Both the position numbers and the translations under genes were made by a program. 33,401 nt of DNA. It comes from Allochromatium warmingii. Its GTDB lineage: Bacteria; Pseudomonadota; Gammaproteobacteria; Chromatiales; Chromatiaceae. Positions 19,716-27,793 of the stretch are shown in pieces (positions within the stretch are counted from its first letter, which is position 1; each line of letters opens with the position of its first letter). The notes below the pieces were generated by a model that saw only the letters and a list, made by a program, of their open reading frames with translations, was not told the origin of the DNA and ran no database searches. The stretch is taken from the NCBI RefSeq assembly GCF_900107145.1, contig NZ_FNOW01000031.1:1-33401 (forward strand), in the 5' to 3' direction.

Positions 19716-21971
19716 ATGCCCAACTCGCCCTTTCACCTCTTCGGTATTCGTCATCACGGCCCGGGCTGCGCACGCAGTCTGCGCCATGCACTCGACGCGC
19801 TGAACCCAGATTGCATTCTGGTCGAAGGGCCACCCGAAGGTCAGGCGTTGCTGGATTGGCTCGGTGATTCTGAGCTGGTGCCGCCGGTTGCGTTGTTGGT
19901 TTATGACCCCAAAGCAACCCGCGACGCGGTGTTTTATCCCTTCGCTGAGTTCTCACCAGAGTGGCAAGCTCTGCGTTTTGGCAGCGAACGCGGTGTGCCG
20001 ACACGCTTTTTTGATCTGCCGGTCGCCAATCGGCTGACGCAAGATTCATCCGGCACGTCCCAGCCCGATGCGCTGGAACCCGACGCCGACAACGCGCCGC
20101 AACACACCGATCCGCTCGATTGGCTCGGGCGGGCTGCCGGATATAGCGACGGCGAATCGTGGTGGAATCATTTGGTCGAGGAACGCGGCGATGGGCTGGA
20201 TCTCTTCGCGGCGATCCGCGAAGCGATGACGCTGGTGCGCGCTGAGTCCGACAAGACACATTGGCCGGCATCGCGCCGTGAGCAGGAAGCCCGCCGCGAG
20301 GCGCACATGCGCAAACAGATGCGCCAAGCGCGCAAAGACGGCTTTGAGCGCATCGCCGTGATTTGCGGTGCATGGCATGTTCCGGCACTGGTCGAATTGC
20401 CGAGCGCAACCGCCGATAACGCGCTGCTGAAATCGCTCCCAAAACGCACCGTCGAGGCGACTTGGGTACCCTGGTCATATCCGCATCTGAGCACCGCCAG
20501 CGGCTATGGCGCGGGCATTGATGCGCCCGGCTGGTATGAACATCTGTGGCAGAGTCCGCCGTCACAGCGAGCGATTGGCTGGATCACGCGGGCGGCGCAG
20601 GTGTTACGTGCTGAGGATCTCGATTGCTCATCGGCGCATGTGATCGAAGCCGTGCGGCTGGCCGAAGCATTGGCGGCGCTGCGTGAACGTCCGCAACCGA
20701 GTCTCGATGAACTCGATGACGCGGTGCGCACGGTGGTCTGTCACGGCGATAGTGCGCCATTGCGATTGATTCGACAGACGCTGGTCATCGGCGAGCGACT
20801 GGGGCGCATCCCCGAACACACGCCGGTTGTACCGCTGCAACGCGATCTCGCCGAGCGCCAACGGGCGTTGCGCTTAAAACCTGAGGCTGGTCACAAAACG
20901 CTCGATCTCGATTTGCGGCAACCGAATGATCTGGCGCGTAGTCAGTTGCTGCATCGGCTGGCGCTGCTGGGGATTCACTGGGGTGAGATGCAGCGCACCA
21001 GCCGCGCCGCGAAAGGCACCTTTCACGAAATCTGGACACTGCGCTGGGAGCCGCAACACGCGCTCGCGGTCATCGACGCCAGTCGCTGGGGCAATAGCGT
21101 CGAAGCTGCTGCGACCCGTTGCCTGATTGTTGCCGCGCAAGACGCTGAAACTCTGCCGATGCTCTGCGAACTGGTCGAGCGGCTGTTGCTGGCCGATCTC
21201 CAAGCAGCGATTGGGCCGGTCACGCGCCGCTTGGAAGATCAAGCCGCCATTGCCAGCGATGTCCCGCAGATGCTCGGTGCGATTCCGCCGTTGGCCGCAA
21301 TTCTGCGCTATGGCAATGTGCGCCAGACTGACAGCACGCTGGTTGCGCATGTCTTGGCTGGATTGGTGCCGCGTGCGGCATTGGCGCTGCCCGGTGCCTG
21401 CACCGCACTCGATGACGCGGCGGCAGTGGCCATGCGCACGGCGCTTCAGGACGCAGATCGTGCATTACACTTGCTGCAAAATGCTGAGTTCGAGCAGGTT
21501 TGGTCGCAGGCGCTGCATCAGCTTGCCGCGAGTGCGAACGCGAACGGTCAGGCATTGCTCGGCGGTTTGGCGACGCGCTTGCTATTTGATGCGCAACAGG
21601 CCGATCTCGACATCACCGCCCGTCGTTTGTCGCTGGCGCTATCGGTCGCGGCGGAACCAACAGCGGCAGCGGCTTGGCTCGACGGCTTTCTCAATCACAG
21701 TGCGCTGGTGCTGTTGCACGATCCGACACTGTGGGCGCTGGTCGATGCGTGGGTCGCGGGCTTGAGTGACGAACACTTTATGCGCGTGTTGCCGCTGGTG
21801 CGGCGAGCGTTTGCGGCATTTGCGCCCCATGAGCGCCAACAACTCGGCGAACGCGCACGCCGTCCGCTGACTGCCGCCGCGCCGGTCACGCTGGACACGA
21901 CGCTCGATCTGGCCCGCGCCGAGCGCCCGATTCCGCTATTGCAACGTCTGTTAGGAATTGCGCCGTTATGA
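19716..21971 (+). CDS. DUF5682 family protein, possible EreA/TraB-like hydrolase fold
   Basis: The 751-residue product starts at ATG 19716 (MPNSPFHLFGIRHHGPG); an in-frame ATG at 19659 would add 19 unlikely residues. The first 230 residues contain IRHHGPG (11-17), ILVEGPPEG (34-42), a basic helix with RREAHM (193-198) and AVICGAWHVPAL (214-225). Paired histidines, a glutamate, an R-E-x-x-M helix and a late G-x-x-H are the layout of the TIKI/TraB/EreA-like superfamily, so a metal-dependent hydrolase is plausible though unproven. The remaining 500 residues are helical without known motifs. It overlaps the VWA gene by 4 bp. In other genomes I recall DUF5682 beside MoxR and VWA genes. Confidence 0.82.
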   Translation: MPNSPFHLFGIRHHGPGCARSLRHALDALNPDCILVEGPPEGQALLDWLGDSELVPPVALLVYDPKATRDAVFYPFAEFSPEWQALRFGSERGVPTRFFDLPVANRLTQDSSGTSQPDALEPDADNAPQHTDPLDWLGRAAGYSDGESWWNHLVEERGDGLDLFAAIREAMTLVRAESDKTHWPASRREQEARREAHMRKQMRQARKDGFERIAVICGAWHVPALVELPSATADNALLKSLPKRTVEATWVPWSYPHLSTASGYGAGIDAPGWYEHLWQSPPSQRAIGWITRAAQVLRAEDLDCSSAHVIEAVRLAEALAALRERPQPSLDELDDAVRTVVCHGDSAPLRLIRQTLVIGERLGRIPEHTPVVPLQRDLAERQRALRLKPEAGHKTLDLDLRQPNDLARSQLLHRLALLGIHWGEMQRTSRAAKGTFHEIWTLRWEPQHALAVIDASRWGNSVEAAATRCLIVAAQDAETLPMLCELVERLLLADLQAAIGPVTRRLEDQAAIASDVPQMLGAIPPLAAILRYGNVRQTDSTLVAHVLAGLVPRAALALPGACTALDDAAAVAMRTALQDADRALHLLQNAEFEQVWSQALHQLAASANANGQALLGGLATRLLFDAQQADLDITARRLSLALSVAAEPTAAAAWLDGFLNHSALVLLHDPTLWALVDAWVAGLSDEHFMRVLPLVRRAFAAFAPHERQQLGERARRPLTAAAPVTLDTTLDLARAERPIPLLQRLLGIAPL

Positions 21972-23176
21972 CCGATTCGCTCACGCCGTCATCTGCCAGC
22001 GCGTTTACGGATGCTGCTGATGCTGCTCGCCTGCGCCGCTGGCGGCTGATTCTCGGCGAGCCAGCCGCGTCGAGCTGTGGCATGGCGCTCGCGGGTTTAG
22101 ATGCACAGATCGACGCGGCATTAGGGGCACTCTACGATCCCGACGGCGCGGGCGGCTTGCGCGGCGGCAGCGGGGCTTCGTCGCCGCGTGTGGCACGCTG
22201 GTTGGGGGATATTCGGCAGTATTTCCCCGCGCCGCTGGTGCAGGTGATGCAGCGCGATGCCTTTGAGCGGCTGGATCTCAAGTCGATGCTGCTGCAACCG
22301 GAATTGCTCGAAGCCGTGCAACCGGATGTGCATTTAGTGGCGACCTTGATGGCCTTGCGCGGCGTGCTGCCAACCCAGACCCGCGAGACGGCGCGAGCGG
22401 TGGTGGCGCGGGTGGTCGCGGCGCTGCTGGCCAAGCTGGAAGAGCCGATGCGAGCGGCGGTCAGTGGGGCGCTCAATCGTGCCGAGCGCAATCGGCGTCC
22501 GCGCTATGCCGAGATCGACTGGAACCGCACCATTCGCGCCAATCTGCGCCATTGGCAAGCGGCGTATCAAACGCTGGTGCCGGAACAACTGATCGGCTAC
22601 GGGCGCAAAGCGCGGCGCACGCAACGCGAGGTGATCTTGTGCATCGATCAAAGCGGCTCGATGGCCAATTCGGTCGTGTATTCGAGCATTTTTGGCGCGG
22701 TGATGGCGTCACTTCCGGCGATTAACACGCATCTGATCGTGTTTGATACCGCTGTGGTGGATCTCACGGCTGACTTGAGCGATCCGGTTGAGGTGCTGTT
22801 TAGCGTGCAACTCGGCGGCGGCACCGACATCAATCGCGCTGTCGGCTATTGTCAGGGCTTGATCCGCGAGCCGCGCAACAGTGTGCTGGTGTTGATTTCT
22901 GATCTCTATGAAGGCGGCGTCGAGCGGCAGTTGCTCCAGCGGGTCACGGAGCTGCTGCAATCGGGGGTGCAGGTGATTGTGTTGCTGGCGCTGAGTGATG
23001 AGGGTGCGCCGTCTTATGATGGTCAGCTTGCGGCCAAGCTCGCAGCACTGGGCGCACCGGCATTTGCCTGCTCGCCCGATCACTTCCCCGATCTGATGGC
23101 CGCTGCCATTCGCCGCGAAGATGTGGCGTTGTGGGCGGCCAAGCGGGGGTTAGTGACGGCGCGGGGGGAGCATTGA
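21968..23176 (+). CDS. VWA domain protein (CoxE-like), MoxR partner
   Basis: A 402-residue cytosolic protein. The N-terminal 210 residues are helical. The C-terminal von Willebrand A domain has the metal-ion-dependent adhesion site: DQSGS at 227-231, the conserved Thr in GGGTDINRA, and the Asp in LVLISDLYEGG. All metal-coordinating residues are present. VWA proteins of this type act as adaptors for MoxR ATPases, carrying substrates or sensing targets. The MoxR gene is upstream at 16162-17241. The start overlaps the DUF5682 stop by 4 bp. It is the last gene of the plus-strand cluster and converges on the EamA transporter gene with 48 bp between stops. Confidence 0.92.
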   Translation: MTDSLTPSSASAFTDAADAARLRRWRLILGEPAASSCGMALAGLDAQIDAALGALYDPDGAGGLRGGSGASSPRVARWLGDIRQYFPAPLVQVMQRDAFERLDLKSMLLQPELLEAVQPDVHLVATLMALRGVLPTQTRETARAVVARVVAALLAKLEEPMRAAVSGALNRAERNRRPRYAEIDWNRTIRANLRHWQAAYQTLVPEQLIGYGRKARRTQREVILCIDQSGSMANSVVYSSIFGAVMASLPAINTHLIVFDTAVVDLTADLSDPVEVLFSVQLGGGTDINRAVGYCQGLIREPRNSVLVLISDLYEGGVERQLLQRVTELLQSGVQVIVLLALSDEGAPSYDGQLAAKLAALGAPAFACSPDHFPDLMAAAIRREDVALWAAKRGLVTARGEH

Positions 23177-23224
23177 GGGGGAAAGTAGGCGCTGCCTGAC
23201 CAGATCAAATTTTTCCGAACGCCC

Positions 23225-24100
23225 TCACACCACAATCACCACCACCCCACTCACCATTAACATGCCAGCCGGCAGCCGCGCCGCCAAATGTGGTTCACGG
23301 AACAGCAGCGCCCCATACACAATACCGAATAGCAGACTGGTGCGCTTGACGGCAATCATGTAAGCCACCTCGACTTGTTGCAGCGCCAAAAAATGCGTAA
23401 ACACCATGATGCCGAGCAAACCGCCGACGGTCAGCACCGCCCAAGGATGTTGCGCCAAGCGCCGGAGCCGACTCGGATGCGGGAGCACAATTCCCAGCGC
23501 CACGGCGCTCCCGAGCACGGCTATGTATAACGCGCCGAACGACTCTGGCGGCAGATAGCCGAGTGCGCCCTTGCCCAGCGTTGCGGTGAGCGCATAGAGC
23601 ACTGCCACCCCGAGCATCATCCGCGAGCCGCGTTCATCGAGCATCGCTACAAAGGGCGCAACCCAGCCGCGCCAACTGCGCCGATGTGCGTGCGTGCTAT
23701 TGAGCACCCAAGCGCCAGCAACGACGAGCATAATCCCCAGCAGACCACGCGCCGAAACCTGCTCACCGAGTAGCAGCCAGGCCACGCCGACGATAAACAC
23801 TGGCGTAAACGCCAAATAGGGCAGCGTAAGCGACAGCGGATGGTCACGAATCGCCGCCACATACAGCCACATCGCCAGCAGTTCGAGCGGCACCAATGCG
23901 GCCATCCAGCCCCAAAATGCCAAAGGCAGTTCGGTCAGCGGCGGCAATCCACCGAGCAGCGGCAACATCAGCAGTCCGGGTAGACATAAGCGCACGATCA
24001 GTAATTCGCTGGCCGTGAAATCGCGTAGCCAGATTTTCGCCGCTGCATCGGCGCTGGCCAGCGCGAAGGCACACAGCAGCGCCAGTGCGATCCAGCTCAT
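23225..24100 (-). CDS. EamA-family (drug/metabolite) transporter
   Basis: A 291-residue inner-membrane protein with about ten hydrophobic segments arranged as two EamA repeats (about 1-135 and 150-290). The pattern is that of drug/metabolite exporters: LALLCAFALASADAAAK at the start, APYL-like loops such as LTLPYLAFTPVFIVG, and a second-half AVKRTSLLFGIVYGALLFREP. Substrates of this family range from amino acids to nucleotides and cannot be assigned here. The length is normal and no damage is seen. A 237-bp gap separates it from the antiporter gene upstream on the same strand, in which I see no convincing gene. Confidence 0.88.
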   Translation of the reverse strand: MSWIALALLCAFALASADAAAKIWLRDFTASELLIVRLCLPGLLMLPLLGGLPPLTELPLAFWGWMAALVPLELLAMWLYVAAIRDHPLSLTLPYLAFTPVFIVGVAWLLLGEQVSARGLLGIMLVVAGAWVLNSTHAHRRSWRGWVAPFVAMLDERGSRMMLGVAVLYALTATLGKGALGYLPPESFGALYIAVLGSAVALGIVLPHPSRLRRLAQHPWAVLTVGGLLGIMVFTHFLALQQVEVAYMIAVKRTSLLFGIVYGALLFREPHLAARLPAGMLMVSGVVVIVV

Positions 24101-24337
24101 CGGTGGGGCAGCTTAGGCAACGTGAATTCTGTTTGAAAATATTGATAATTCAATTTCTTGCGGATCCGAGTGAGCAAGTGCTGTAGACCATTGTGCCATC
24201 AGATCGCTTACGCGCTTTCGTTCGCAGAAATCACGCCGACTGAGCAATGCATCACGCGCCCGCGCTGTGCAAGCGGCACCATGCGCCGCTTGCCAGATAA
24301 CCCATACGCAGAAATAGAATCTCACGTAACGTGACAA

Positions 24338-25693
24338 TCAAGTCAACGACCCATGCGGCTGCCAACCCAGCGTGACAAACAGCACAATAAAGCCGACCAC
24401 ATACGCCAGCGCCACATGCCAGCCATGACGCAACCACGCGCCGACTGATTTAGCTTGCGGATACATATTCGAGAGCGCGACCCCCGCCGAACTGCCAAAC
24501 CAAATCATCGACCCACCAAAACCGACCGCATAGGCGAGCATTCCCCAATCAAATCCGCCCTGTTCGAGCGCCAGCGCCGTGAGCGGGATGTTATCGAACA
24601 CCGAGGAGACAAAGCCCAGCGTAAAGGCCGAATACCACGAGGCTTCGGGCAGTTTTTCGACGGGCATCAGCGACGCGCAGACCACCAGCGACAGCAGAAA
24701 CAGACTGCCCTTAAAGGCTTCGGGAAGCAGGCTCCATTCCGGTTTGCGCTGCGAGGCCGTGCCCAGAATCGCCGCCCAGACCGCGATGCCCAACACTGGC
24801 AGACTGTCGCCGAGTCCTTTAAACAGTGAATTGACGACAAGATTCGTCAACACAGCCGCGAGCAGAATCGTCGCCACAATGCGCAAGCGAATCCAATCGA
24901 CCCGCGCCTCAGCGGGCACCTCGCGCTGAATCGGTGCAAAGCGATGCTGTTGAATCGCGGCGGGCACGCCGAAAATCAGCAGCGCCACACCCGCAGCAAC
25001 ATAGGCGTGAATGACCTCGGAGGGCGCGATGCCGGAAATCCACATCATCGTCGTCGTGGTATCGCCGAGGACACTGCCCGCCCCGCCGGCATTCGATGCG
25101 GCGACAATCGCGGCTAAATATCCAATGTGGACTTTATGACGGAATAGGGTCGCGGCGATGGTGCCGCCGATCAAGGCTGCGGCGATGTTATCGAGAAAGC
25201 CGGATAGCACAAAAATCACGACCAATAGCGCCAGACCACCGAACCAACCGCCCGGTAGATAGCGCGGCAGGATATGCGGCACGCCGCTGTCCTCAAACTG
25301 TCGGGCGAGCAGTGCGAACCCGAGTAGCAGTCCGAGTAGATTGGTCAAAATGACCCACTCATGGCCCAAATGTCCGAGCAATCCGGCCCAGCCTGCGCCA
25401 GTATGAAAGCCGGTGAACTCGAACTTATAGGCCGTGATGGTGGCTAATCCGGTGAGCGCCACAAGCAAGGTGTGATTGTGAAACAGCGCCACGCCCAAGA
25501 GCGTCGCGGCAAAGAGGATAAATTCGACCGGAATGCCCAGCACGGCGATATCCGTTGGCGCGGTGCTGGCGCTTGCGGCCAACGGCAACAGCGCAACGCT
25601 GGCCAGCGCGATGCTGCTCAGGGTACGCCAGCGTCTCGGCGACGAGCTGCTGGATTCTGCATCTTTTAGTGTGTCAAGGGTCGGAGCGTTCAC
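24338..25693 (-). CDS. NhaD/ArsB-type sodium:proton antiporter-like membrane protein
   Basis: A polytopic inner-membrane carrier of the ion-transporter superfamily that includes NhaD and citrate or arsenite permeases. Key stretches are LSGFLDNIAAALIGG, NAGGAGSVLGDTTTTMMW and FVSSVFDNIPLTALAL; the paired DN motifs in the two halves are typical. I place the start at GTG 25693, which has GAGGT seven bases upstream and gives 451 residues. A GTG at 25756 would add 21 residues read from repeat DNA. A cleavable-looking segment (SSIALASVALLPLAASAS) precedes the first core helix, a feature seen in some members. The transported ion is inferred from family resemblance only. Confidence 0.85.
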   Translation of the reverse strand: MNAPTLDTLKDAESSSSSPRRWRTLSSIALASVALLPLAASASTAPTDIAVLGIPVEFILFAATLLGVALFHNHTLLVALTGLATITAYKFEFTGFHTGAGWAGLLGHLGHEWVILTNLLGLLLGFALLARQFEDSGVPHILPRYLPGGWFGGLALLVVIFVLSGFLDNIAAALIGGTIAATLFRHKVHIGYLAAIVAASNAGGAGSVLGDTTTTMMWISGIAPSEVIHAYVAAGVALLIFGVPAAIQQHRFAPIQREVPAEARVDWIRLRIVATILLAAVLTNLVVNSLFKGLGDSLPVLGIAVWAAILGTASQRKPEWSLLPEAFKGSLFLLSLVVCASLMPVEKLPEASWYSAFTLGFVSSVFDNIPLTALALEQGGFDWGMLAYAVGFGGSMIWFGSSAGVALSNMYPQAKSVGAWLRHGWHVALAYVVGFIVLFVTLGWQPHGSLT

Positions 25694-25741
25694 GCGGATG
25701 ACCTCAAAGAAAACGAAAACACCGTTAGCCAGAACTGGGCT

Positions 25742-25874
25742 GGAGCTGGAAAGCACGCATCATAGAGCTACCAGCGGTCAGCTTCCAGCAATCAGCTAGG
25801 CGCTGACATGCGGTGACGAAGCTGGACGCTCGCGGCTGATGGCGGGTAGCTGGAGGCTGAAAGCGGGAAGCTGG
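25742..25874. repeat. Degenerate period-7 CAGC/GCTG repeats between two divergent genes
   Basis: Two opposed arrays lie between the antiporter and MotA-like genes. In the first, CAGC occurs at 25772, 25779, 25786 and 25793, exactly 7 bp apart. In the second, the reverse core GCTG (or GCTC/GCGG variants) occurs at 25821, 25828, 25835, 25842, 25849, 25856, 25863 and 25870, eight units in perfect 7-bp phase. The three bases between cores vary freely. The two arrays point at each other, so the region can form a large imperfect hairpin. Confidence 0.75.
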
Positions 25875-25924
25875 TACGATGTGTGCGCCGCGCCATCGCT
25901 TACACGGCTTATCCGAGGCTTGTT

Positions 25925-27004
25925 ATGCTTGAGTTGATTTCTCACATCGTGGTCAGCGCCCTAGAAAGTCTGGATTCAACCCAGGTGACCGGGCTGTTTG
26001 TGTTGGCGATGCTGGTGCTATTTGCCCTCGCGCTGCTCGCCGCGCTGACCCGCCGTGCCCAAGCTTTTCAGCAGAGCACGCCGACATTGCTAACCACCCT
26101 GGGCATTCTCGGTACCTTTCTCGGTATCGCGATTGGTTTGCTGGATTTCGACGCCAATCGCATCGAATCGAGTATTCCGCTGCTGCTCGAAGGTCTCAAA
26201 CTCGCCTTTATCACCAGTATCATCGGCATTCTGCTGGCCACCGCGCTGCGGCTGGTGCTGGTGCTCAAGCGCGATGTCGCCCGCCAACCGACCGCCACTG
26301 CGCAAGCGGATGCCGCCTCAGCACTCGATGCCAGCGATCCCGCCGCGCTCTATAAACTGCAAATTCAGCTCGCCGATGCGCAGTTGAGCACCACGCGCCA
26401 ACTCGTCGAACAGCTTGCCGCGCTGGATACCCGTTTGATTAGCACGTTAGAGCAGCAGCACGCGGCGCAACTGGCCGCTTTTCAGACCTTCGCCGGTCAG
26501 TTGAGCGAACTCGGATCGCGCCAGCTCATGGCGGCGCTGGAATCGGTGATCCGCGATTTCAACGACAAACTCAGTGCGCAATTTGGCGAGAATTTCCGCC
26601 ATCTCGATGCTTCAGTGGGCAAGCTGTTGCTGTGGCAGGAACAATACCGCGAACACATGACGACGCTCGGCACCCAGCTTGATTTAGCCGTCGCCGGCGT
26701 CGAACGGTCGCAGATCAGCCTGCAAACGCTCAATCAACAGGCCAGTCAGATGACCGTTCATGCCGCCGATCATCAGGCCACGTTACAGGCGCTCAAACGC
26801 GAAACGCTCGAACTCGAATCCGTGCTCGGCGGTGTGGCAGAGTTGCGCGAACGGGCTAAAGAAGCCTTCCCCGCTATCGACCAGCGTTTGCGCACTATGC
26901 TCGAAACCATCGAGGGCGCGGTGCTCTCCGGTCTGGAAGCGCAACAGCGCATCGGGCGCTTGAGCGCCGCCGCCACCCCGACTGCTGGACGTAACACGCC
27001 ATGA
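25925..27004 (+). CDS. MotA/TolQ/ExbB-type proton channel protein, ZorA-like
   Basis: A 359-residue inner-membrane protein. Three hydrophobic segments (about 22-43, 53-73 and 92-115) surround the conserved PTLLTTLGILGTFLGIAIGL and GLKLAFITSIIGILLAT, which match the ion-channel core of MotA-family stators and in particular the ZorA subgroup. A long, Gln- and Leu-rich helical tail (about 130-350) projects into the cytoplasm, as in ZorA. I chose ATG 25925, which has GAGG six bases upstream, over the earlier codon at 25883. The stop overlaps the start of the OmpA-domain partner (ATGA). The rest of a Zorya system is absent nearby. Confidence 0.8.
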   Translation: MLELISHIVVSALESLDSTQVTGLFVLAMLVLFALALLAALTRRAQAFQQSTPTLLTTLGILGTFLGIAIGLLDFDANRIESSIPLLLEGLKLAFITSIIGILLATALRLVLVLKRDVARQPTATAQADAASALDASDPAALYKLQIQLADAQLSTTRQLVEQLAALDTRLISTLEQQHAAQLAAFQTFAGQLSELGSRQLMAALESVIRDFNDKLSAQFGENFRHLDASVGKLLLWQEQYREHMTTLGTQLDLAVAGVERSQISLQTLNQQASQMTVHAADHQATLQALKRETLELESVLGGVAELRERAKEAFPAIDQRLRTMLETIEGAVLSGLEAQQRIGRLSAAATPTAGRNTP

Positions 27005-27762
27005 TGCCGCCACTGCTCCACAATCCGAGCGCCGAAGCAGCGGAAGACGAAAGCCATTGGCTGACCGTTTCTGACCTGATGGCGACGCTGATGATGATTT
27101 TTCTGTTTTTAGCCGTGCTGCACATGCTGCAAGTCGAGCGGCTGCATCAGCTTGAAACCGACGTGCGCATCGATGCTAGTGAATCACGGCAGGCGATTCA
27201 TTCGGCGCTAACCCGCGAGTTTCAGCGCGATCTGCCGCGCTGGAATGCGGAACTGGTCGAACGCACGCTCACCCTGCGGTTTCGTGAACCGGACATTCTG
27301 TTCGACCGCAATTCCGCCCGCATCAAACCGGAATTTGAAGCGATTCTGAATGACTTTTTGCCGCGTTATGTGGCGCTGCTCAAGCCATTTAGCGGCGTGA
27401 TCCGCGAAATTCGCCTTGAAGGGCACACCTCAAGCGAATGGAGTCCGGGCACCGCGCCGCTCGATGCCTACTTTCTCAATATGGAATTGAGCCAGCAGCG
27501 CACGCAAGCCGTGTTGCGCTTTGCTTACGGACTCGACGCGCTCCAGAATGAAGATTGGTTCCGCGCACGGGTCGCGGCAGTGGGGCTGTCGTCCTCGCGT
27601 CCGGTGAAAGATGCACAGGGCAACGAGAACTCAGCGGCCTCGCGGCGGGTGGAATTTAGCGTTTTGACGGATTTTGAAGCGCGGTTGTTAGAGCCGGTGG
27701 CGGTTTCCAGCCGCCAGCCGTCCGTTTCTAGCGATCAGCCATCTGCTTTATACGCAGAGTGA
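27001..27762 (+). CDS. MotB/OmpA-domain peptidoglycan-binding protein, ZorB-like
   Basis: A 253-residue partner of the upstream channel protein. A single N-terminal membrane helix carries the proton-binding aspartate D25 in SDLMATLMMIFLFLAVLH, as in MotB and ZorB. A short helical linker leads to an OmpA-like peptidoglycan-binding domain with LEGHTSSEW, NMELSQQRTQAVLRF and NSAASRRVEFSV. Together the pair should form a cell-wall-anchored, proton-driven motor. The last 20 or so residues (SSRQPSVSSDQPSALYAE) are read from period-7 repeat DNA and are probably not part of the conserved domain. It converges on the PilZ gene with 31 bp between stops. Confidence 0.82.
   Translation: MMPPLLHNPSAEAAEDESHWLTVSDLMATLMMIFLFLAVLHMLQVERLHQLETDVRIDASESRQAIHSALTREFQRDLPRWNAELVERTLTLRFREPDILFDRNSARIKPEFEAILNDFLPRYVALLKPFSGVIREIRLEGHTSSEWSPGTAPLDAYFLNMELSQQRTQAVLRFAYGLDALQNEDWFRARVAAVGLSSSRPVKDAQGNENSAASRRVEFSVLTDFEARLLEPVAVSSRQPSVSSDQPSALYAE
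27708..27749. repeat. Period-7 CAGC repeat inside the 3' end of the MotB-like gene
   Basis: Cores at 27708 (CAGC), 27715 (CAGC), 27722 (CCGT), 27729 (TAGC), 27736 (CAGC) and 27743 (CTGC) are all 7 bp apart. The repeat lies wholly within the coding frame and supplies its serine/glutamine/proline-rich tail. It belongs to the same pattern as the arrays near 11.6, 25.8 and 28.9 kb. Confidence 0.6.
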
Positions 27763-27793
27763 GATGCCGGGCGCTGCGCTAAACATTGCTCAC

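Noticed and set aside
24113-24337. 74-codon minus-strand frame between the antiporter and EamA genes
   Set aside because: It starts with TTG, has no clear ribosome binding site and no recognisable protein pattern; it may be chance.
25694-25756. Extra 21 residues at the start of the antiporter
   Set aside because: They are read from repeat-bearing DNA, and a GTG with a proper ribosome binding site exists at 25693.
25772-25874. CRISPR array
   Set aside because: The repeat unit is 7 bp with a four-base core and there are no spacers or cas genes; it is a short tandem repeat.
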